The position numbers and the translations under genes were made by a program. The notes under the pieces were generated by a model that did no database searches, was not told the origin of the DNA, and saw only the letters and a list, made by a program, of their open reading frames with translations. This document shows positions 6,009-8,762 of a stretch of 8,762 nt of DNA, piece after piece; within the stretch, counting starts at the first letter, position 1, and each line of letters opens with the position of its first letter. The DNA comes from Halobacteriales archaeon. GTDB lineage: Archaea; Halobacteriota; Halobacteria; Halobacteriales; SKSH01. The stretch lies in assembly GCA_007118075.1 (NCBI GenBank), contig SKSH01000080.1:1-8762 (forward strand), given 5' to 3'.

Positions 6009-6785
6009 ATGACCGACGAGACAGACCAGACACGGACTGATGGTGGAGGACAGCCGGCATTGCCGCCGGATGATAAGACGCCAACCTGGCACGAGCGCAA
6101 GGCACGCAAGGACGGCCTCGCCAGACTCACCTATGAGTACTTCGAACGAGGCCGTCTCGAGGACCAACGACTCCGACAGGAGTCCGATTACATCGAGCGA
6201 GACGTCCTCGGCTTCCCGACCTGGCCTCATGAGACGATCCGTAACCTCTCGATCGGTTCGTTCTTCGTCGGCATGATCATCCTCCTCGCCGCGACGCTCC
6301 CACCACACTTCGGTGACGAGGGCGACCCGAGTGTCACACCGGAGGTCATCCTGCCAGATTGGTACCTGTATCCAGCTTTCGGGGTACTCCAGCTCGATCC
6401 GATCAACCCGAGTTTGGCCCTCCTCGGTGGAGACAAGCTCGTGAGCGACGAGCTCTACGGGGTCGTCGCCACGGGCGTACTGGTCGGTGTCCTGGTCGTC
6501 TATCCGTTCGTCAACAAGGGTGCCGCACGCCGACCTGTCGAAGAGCCCTTCTGGGCTGCCGTCGGGATGGTCGGTCTCTCGTTCGGGTTCACCATCAGTG
6601 TCTTATCGATCGATCAACTGGTGGCCGATCGGATGACCGGGATGACCGCCCCGCTCGTCTTCGACCTTACCTTCATCGCACCAGTGGTCATCGGGGTGGT
6701 CACCTATGCGGTGTTACGGGCGATGCGTGAGGGATACATGTACGAGCTCAACCGGCGGTATTACCGGCTCAGACCACCCAGATAG
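6009..6785 (+). CDS. petD: Subunit-IV-like C-terminal part of cytochrome b
   Basis: Completes cytochrome b and the quinol-oxidation (Qo) site. The 258-residue protein has a hydrophilic N-terminus of about 75 residues. Hydrophobic segments follow at roughly 78-97, 148-167, 182-204 and 216-236, and a basic tail ends YYRLRPPR. The Qo signature is PDWY (116-119) within ILPDWYLYPAFG, an Asp variant of the usual PEWY. As in b6f complexes it is a separate polypeptide from the haem-binding half. But it appears to have four helices, as the C-terminal half of bc1 cytochrome b does, instead of the three of PetD. I start at the ATG 4 bases after the petB stop; an in-frame ATG at 5964 would put the start inside petB. 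The long charged N-terminal extension is not part of chloroplast PetD. Confidence 0.92.
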   Translation: MTDETDQTRTDGGGQPALPPDDKTPTWHERKARKDGLARLTYEYFERGRLEDQRLRQESDYIERDVLGFPTWPHETIRNLSIGSFFVGMIILLAATLPPHFGDEGDPSVTPEVILPDWYLYPAFGVLQLDPINPSLALLGGDKLVSDELYGVVATGVLVGVLVVYPFVNKGAARRPVEEPFWAAVGMVGLSFGFTISVLSIDQLVADRMTGMTAPLVFDLTFIAPVVIGVVTYAVLRAMREGYMYELNRRYYRLRPPR

Positions 6786-6793
6786 CGACGCGT

Positions 6794-7099
6794 ATGGCTG
6801 ACGATAGCGGAACAAATGGTCGTCGGCAGGTGGCTGTCCCGATTGAACTGTATAAGATTGTGACCATCTTCACAACGCTAATCGCCGTGTTGGCGATTGT
6901 CATCGGCTTTCTCCTCATCGATAGTGGGACGAACCGGCTCAGAGCACCCGCCGATGAGGTTAATCTCGTGGTCACGGTGGCAGGAGTGACGATGATTGCA
7001 CTGGCGACCGTGATCTACGCCTTCTCGACTCGTTTCACGCCCCCCGAAAGAGCAAACGATAAAGGGACCTCTACCGAAGCGAGTGATGAGAATGGCTGA
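6794..7099 (+). CDS. Small two-helix membrane protein, DUF7315-like
   Basis: A 101-residue protein with hydrophobic segments at about 21-42 and 56-77 and a hydrophilic C-terminal tail (PPERANDKGTSTEASDENG). No cofactor ligands or catalytic residues are apparent; there is no histidine or cysteine at all. It follows petD by 8 bases and overlaps the next gene by 8 bases, so it belongs to the bc operon. It resembles a haloarchaeal family I recall as DUF7315. A small supporting subunit of the complex, comparable in size to the small helices of bc1 and b6f complexes, is plausible but inferred from position only. Confidence 0.8.
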   Translation: MADDSGTNGRRQVAVPIELYKIVTIFTTLIAVLAIVIGFLLIDSGTNRLRAPADEVNLVVTVAGVTMIALATVIYAFSTRFTPPERANDKGTSTEASDENG

Positions 7100-7361
7100 C
7101 GAATTCATCAAAGGGCTTGCCATCTTTTCAGGTGCTGGCCTCGTCTGGTTGATCATCGCTGGTTGGTTCCGGACACCAACGTTCTATGATGCACAACTCT
7201 TTGGGCCGAGCCCTGAAGATCCCGACCTCCTGGTGGAATTGGCTTTGACCCTTGCGGATGTGATGTTCTGGACCGCGATCCTCGGCGCCCTCATCTTCTG
7301 GCTGATCATCCCGATTGGCCGGGAAGCACACGCATATTACCACGAACGCCAGGAAGCCTAA
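7092..7361 (+). CDS. Small two-helix membrane protein, last gene of the bc operon, DUF7314-like
   Basis: An 89-residue protein with hydrophobic segments at about 8-25 and 56-76, and a short loop between them (RTPTFYDAQLFGPSPEDPD). The C-terminal HAYYHERQEA has two histidines just after the second helix. Several starts are in frame (GTG 7083, ATG 7086, ATG 7092). I prefer 7092: it gives an 8-base overlap with the upstream gene, and GAGTGAT (7081-7087) resembles part of an archaeal Shine-Dalgarno sequence 4 bases before it. This is the only gene in the operon with such a hint. It resembles a haloarchaeal family I recall as DUF7314; function unknown, bc-complex association by position. Confidence 0.78.
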   Translation: MADEFIKGLAIFSGAGLVWLIIAGWFRTPTFYDAQLFGPSPEDPDLLVELALTLADVMFWTAILGALIFWLIIPIGREAHAYYHERQEA

Positions 7362-7370
7362 TTTTCCGCG

Positions 7371-7406
7371 TTCTCACTTCGTATTTCTCGATTGCTTGAG
7401 TGAGAA
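7371..7406 (+). terminator. Inverted repeat after the bc operon, possible terminator or 3' stem
   Basis: TTCTCACT (7371-7378) and AGTGAGAA (7399-7406) form a perfect 8-bp stem around a 20-base loop, beginning 9 bases after the operon's last stop codon. A TTTT run (7362-7365) comes before it and no T run follows. Archaeal termination depends mainly on T-rich stretches, so the stem may instead protect the 3' end of the mRNA. The 8 bp match is seen; the role is inferred. Confidence 0.45.
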
Positions 7407-7471
7407 TTCTAACCGACGGATACACGCATTCGAGTATGATCTATTGTTTCCTGTGAGTTCGCTGTCTGGGT

Positions 7472-7496
7472 GGATTCAGGTCCGGGAGGACCATCC
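7472..7496 (+). ncRNA. Candidate structured RNA hairpin with GNRA tetraloop
   Basis: On the plus strand GGAT (7472-7475) pairs with ATCC (7493-7496). After a 3-base bulge (TCA, 7476-7478), GGTCC (7479-7483) pairs with GGACC (7488-7492) around GGGA (7484-7487), a GNRA-type tetraloop. That gives 9 base pairs with one bulge. The adjacent CCTAC-T-GTAGG (7495-7505) competes for the same bases. It could be part of a small RNA or the 3' end of the operon mRNA. No known RNA family is recognised, and it lacks the G-A pairs of a kink-turn. Confidence 0.25.
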
Positions 7497-7518
7497 TACT
7501 GTAGGTAAGTGGGAATTA

Positions 7519-7537
7519 GGTGCAGCGATGTTGCACC
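7519..7537. repeat. 6-bp inverted repeat downstream of the convergent gene
   Basis: GGTGCA (7519-7524) and TGCACC (7532-7537) form a perfect stem with a 7-base loop. It begins 21 bases beyond the stop of the minus-strand gene that ends at 7559, the same stem and loop size as the repeat after mvaD (104-122). A 3'-end hairpin of that transcript is the simplest reading. Confidence 0.35.
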
Positions 7538-7558
7538 GACAGATGATGTCAGTAGTGC

Positions 7559-7990
7559 TCAGAAGACGACTCGCCACGCCGGTTCGAGCACGTGGAAGAA
7601 TGCGACATAGGCGGCGTACAAGAGCGTCAATCCTGAGGCAAAGATGGCTGCCTTCGGGACATCCAGTGTTTCACCGATGCGCAGTTCCACTTGTCGAGAT
7701 TCGAACTCGAAGAAGTCGGTGATGACTAGTCCAATCACGAGCACGCTCAGGATGATCCCTCCGTGGTAATCGACACTCAGGAGATAGAACGTCGCTAGGA
7801 TGAGCAGCAGGTTACTCGCGAGGTGGATGGGATGGCGCGTCAGCGCAGATGCATCACGCTCGTACTGTGCCTTGTGACGTCGGTGCTGAAGGTGGCGGGT
7901 GCCCATGTTTGCGACGATCAGCACAAAGACGACGTATTCGATGACGGGGGCCAACAAATCGATCGGCCCCAGCATCGTCGACGGATCCAT
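7559..7990 (-). CDS. Four-helix membrane protein, DUF7313-like
   Basis: A 143-residue protein with hydrophobic segments at about 12-29, 55-72, 77-95 and 113-134. Conserved-looking features are the loop RHPIH (52-56) at the mouth of the second helix, DYHGG (74-78) between helices two and three, and TDFFEFESRQVELR (91-104). No known catalytic motif is recognised. It resembles a haloarchaeal family I recall as DUF7313; function unknown. The start at 7990 is supported by a CTAAAG box about 26 bases upstream; an in-frame ATG at 7975 (residue 6) is an alternative. It converges on the bc operon, and follows the flippase-like gene on the same strand after a 54-base gap with its own promoter. Confidence 0.75.
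   Translation of the reverse strand: MDPSTMLGPIDLLAPVIEYVVFVLIVANMGTRHLQHRRHKAQYERDASALTRHPIHLASNLLLILATFYLLSVDYHGGIILSVLVIGLVITDFFEFESRQVELRIGETLDVPKAAIFASGLTLLYAAYVAFFHVLEPAWRVVF
7971..7988 (-). repeat. Second copy of the 18-base element
   Basis: Matches 2370-2387 at 17 of 18 positions. On the minus strand it lies just after the start at 7990 and encodes residues DPSTML; it directly precedes and includes the internal ATG at 7975, as the other copy does the start at 2374. Confidence 0.5.
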
Positions 7991-8012
7991 ATCGATACCA
8001 CCGGTTGAAGGA

Positions 8013-8019
8013 CTTTAGA
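8013..8019 (-). promoter_or_regulatory. Candidate TATA box for the gene starting at 7990
   Basis: CTTTAG reads CTAAAG on the minus strand, centred about 26 bases before the ATG at 7990. It lies in the 54-base gap after the flippase-like gene, so the DUF7313-like gene can be transcribed on its own. Confidence 0.45.
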
Positions 8020-8044
8020 GCTTTTCCAATCGCCGTTGGGCGAA

Positions 8045-8762
8045 TTACTCTGACGATGGTGAATCCGGAACCGTTCTATCTCGTCGCTGCGCACCAGTGC
8101 GCCCTTCCTCGACGGCGGTGACAAGCGAGATGTTCAGTATTCCGGTGGAGATGACCCCACCAGCGGCGGTGATAAGGTTCTTCAACGCATGATCGACAAT
8201 TGCTGCACCGACCGCGACGCTCACCCCAATCGGTGACAGACTCACGACCACGATAGCGAACGCTGCCTCATATGGCCCGATACCGCCGGGCGAGATTGGG
8301 ACAATTTTCGCGAGATTGCCGACACAGACCGCCAGGAATGAGATGACCAACAGTGCGGTTACCTCGAGGTTGACCCCGAAGGCAATCAATACGAGTGCAC
8401 CTGTGAGGATATCGATCAACCAGATGGCGAGGCTTGAGGCCCCGATCGTGAGTACTGCACGTGGTCGAGTGGAGACCATCCTGACATCCTGGAGGAAGCT
8501 GACAAGCAGCCTGATAGTCCTCGTTGACCGGGAATCGCCCGTGGGGAGAAATCGGGTGAATCGTCCGTCGTCAAACCGAGCACTTCCGAGGAGAATCGCA
8601 TAGCCAAAAAGCGCGATCACCCCGACCCCGAGGGCGAGGCTGAGGGCAACCCGACCGCCGCTGACATCAGGATCTTCCATGAGCGCCGTGAGGCTGTCAA
8701 GCCCGCCCGCGAAGATGACACCGACGACGACCCCAGCGGCGAGCAGGGTGATTGTCAACAGA
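8045..8762 (-). CDS. Flippase-like / LPG-synthase membrane-domain protein, 5' end missing
   Basis: The frame is open to the right edge, so the N-terminus is missing. The only near-edge start, a TTG at 8758, is preceded by an in-frame CTG and falls inside a hydrophobic run, so I do not treat it as a real start. The visible 238 residues are mostly hydrophobic, with segments near 1-18, 37-58, 102-126, 131-152, 162-186 and 194-214 (numbered from that TTG), and end in a charged tail (EEGRTGAQRRDR). The signature NLAKIVPISPGGIGPYE (148-164) is typical of the lysylphosphatidylglycerol-synthase transmembrane / UPF0104 family, which is full of predicted lipid flippases. In archaea such proteins are often linked to dolichol-phosphate sugars or polar lipids, but the substrate cannot be told here. 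A loop with DVSGG and a cytosolic segment (60-100) separate the helices. Confidence 0.85.
   Translation of the reverse strand, partial: LLTITLLAAGVVVGVIFAGGLDSLTALMEDPDVSGGRVALSLALGVGVIALFGYAILLGSARFDDGRFTRFLPTGDSRSTRTIRLLVSFLQDVRMVSTRPRAVLTIGASSLAIWLIDILTGALVLIAFGVNLEVTALLVISFLAVCVGNLAKIVPISPGGIGPYEAAFAIVVVSLSPIGVSVAVGAAIVDHALKNLITAAGGVISTGILNISLVTAVEEGRTGAQRRDRTVPDSPSSE

Larger units (their letters stand above)
7362..7558. other. 197-base intergenic region with several inverted repeats
   Basis: I see no convincing protein gene here. A plus-strand frame is open throughout, but it begins inside the previous gene and ends as the antisense of the next. The region is less GC-rich than the genes and holds the 8-bp stem at 7371-7406, a bulged GNRA hairpin at 7472-7496, the overlapping CCTACTGTAGG (7495-7505), and a GGTGCA/TGCACC stem at 7519-7537. 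It separates two converging transcripts, so 3' ends of both should fall here. Confidence 0.6.

Noticed and set aside
7471..7496. tRNA or kink-turn (box C/D, H/ACA) element
   Set aside because: There is no cloverleaf or acceptor stem, the bulge is not followed by the tandem G-A pairs of a kink-turn, and no matching C and D boxes were found.
7315..7722. Plus-strand open frame spanning the intergenic region after the bc operon
   Set aside because: It begins inside the last operon gene and ends as the antisense of the DUF7313-like gene; the translation is Arg-rich and unlike the acidic proteins of this organism.
1..8762. Mobile elements, CRISPR arrays or a defence system
   Set aside because: No transposase-like protein, paired terminal repeats, regularly spaced repeats, or nuclease genes other than endonuclease III were visible on either strand.

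Overview
The window looks like chromosomal DNA from a halophilic archaeon (class Halobacteria). Four signs support this. The proteins are strongly acidic, with Asp/Glu-rich tails. Nearly every first gene of a transcript has a TATA-like box 26-29 bases before the ATG, the leaderless arrangement typical of haloarchaea. The membrane proteins resemble uncharacterised families I know only from haloarchaea. The lipid-pathway gene is the haloarchaeal form of the mevalonate decarboxylase family. I see no mobile element, CRISPR array, tRNA or rRNA.

Left part (1-2374). The first 52 bases hold the probable start of a gene running off the left edge on the minus strand. Next come a decarboxylase of the isoprenoid (mevalonate) pathway (minus strand, 150-1124) and, divergently, an endonuclease III DNA-repair gene (1194-1898). 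Endonuclease III ends tail-to-tail with a minus-strand four-helix membrane protein (1895-2374). Their two stop codons share one CTAG.

Centre (2463-7361). This is a plus-strand gene cluster for a cytochrome bc/b6f-type quinol-oxidising complex. The order is: a two-helix membrane protein with its own promoter; a Tat-exported, membrane-anchored blue-copper protein; a small two-helix protein; a Rieske iron-sulfur protein; a cytochrome b6-like subunit with four haem-ligand histidines; a subunit-IV-like protein carrying PDWY at the quinol site; and two more small two-helix proteins. From the copper protein onward the genes are 2-8 bases apart or overlap, so they probably form one transcript from the promoter at 3235-3240. 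No cytochrome c1 or f gene is present. The copper protein is in the position where such a subunit could be expected, so I infer that electrons pass from quinol through cytochrome b and Rieske to the copper centre. The small membrane proteins are candidate accessory subunits.

Right part (7362-8762). A 197-base intergenic stretch holds several small inverted repeats, one capped by a GNRA tetraloop. It is followed by two minus-strand membrane protein genes: a four-helix protein of unknown function and a flippase-like (LPG-synthase membrane domain) protein cut by the right edge.

DUF family numbers are recalled from haloarchaeal annotation, not searched, and should be treated as provisional.
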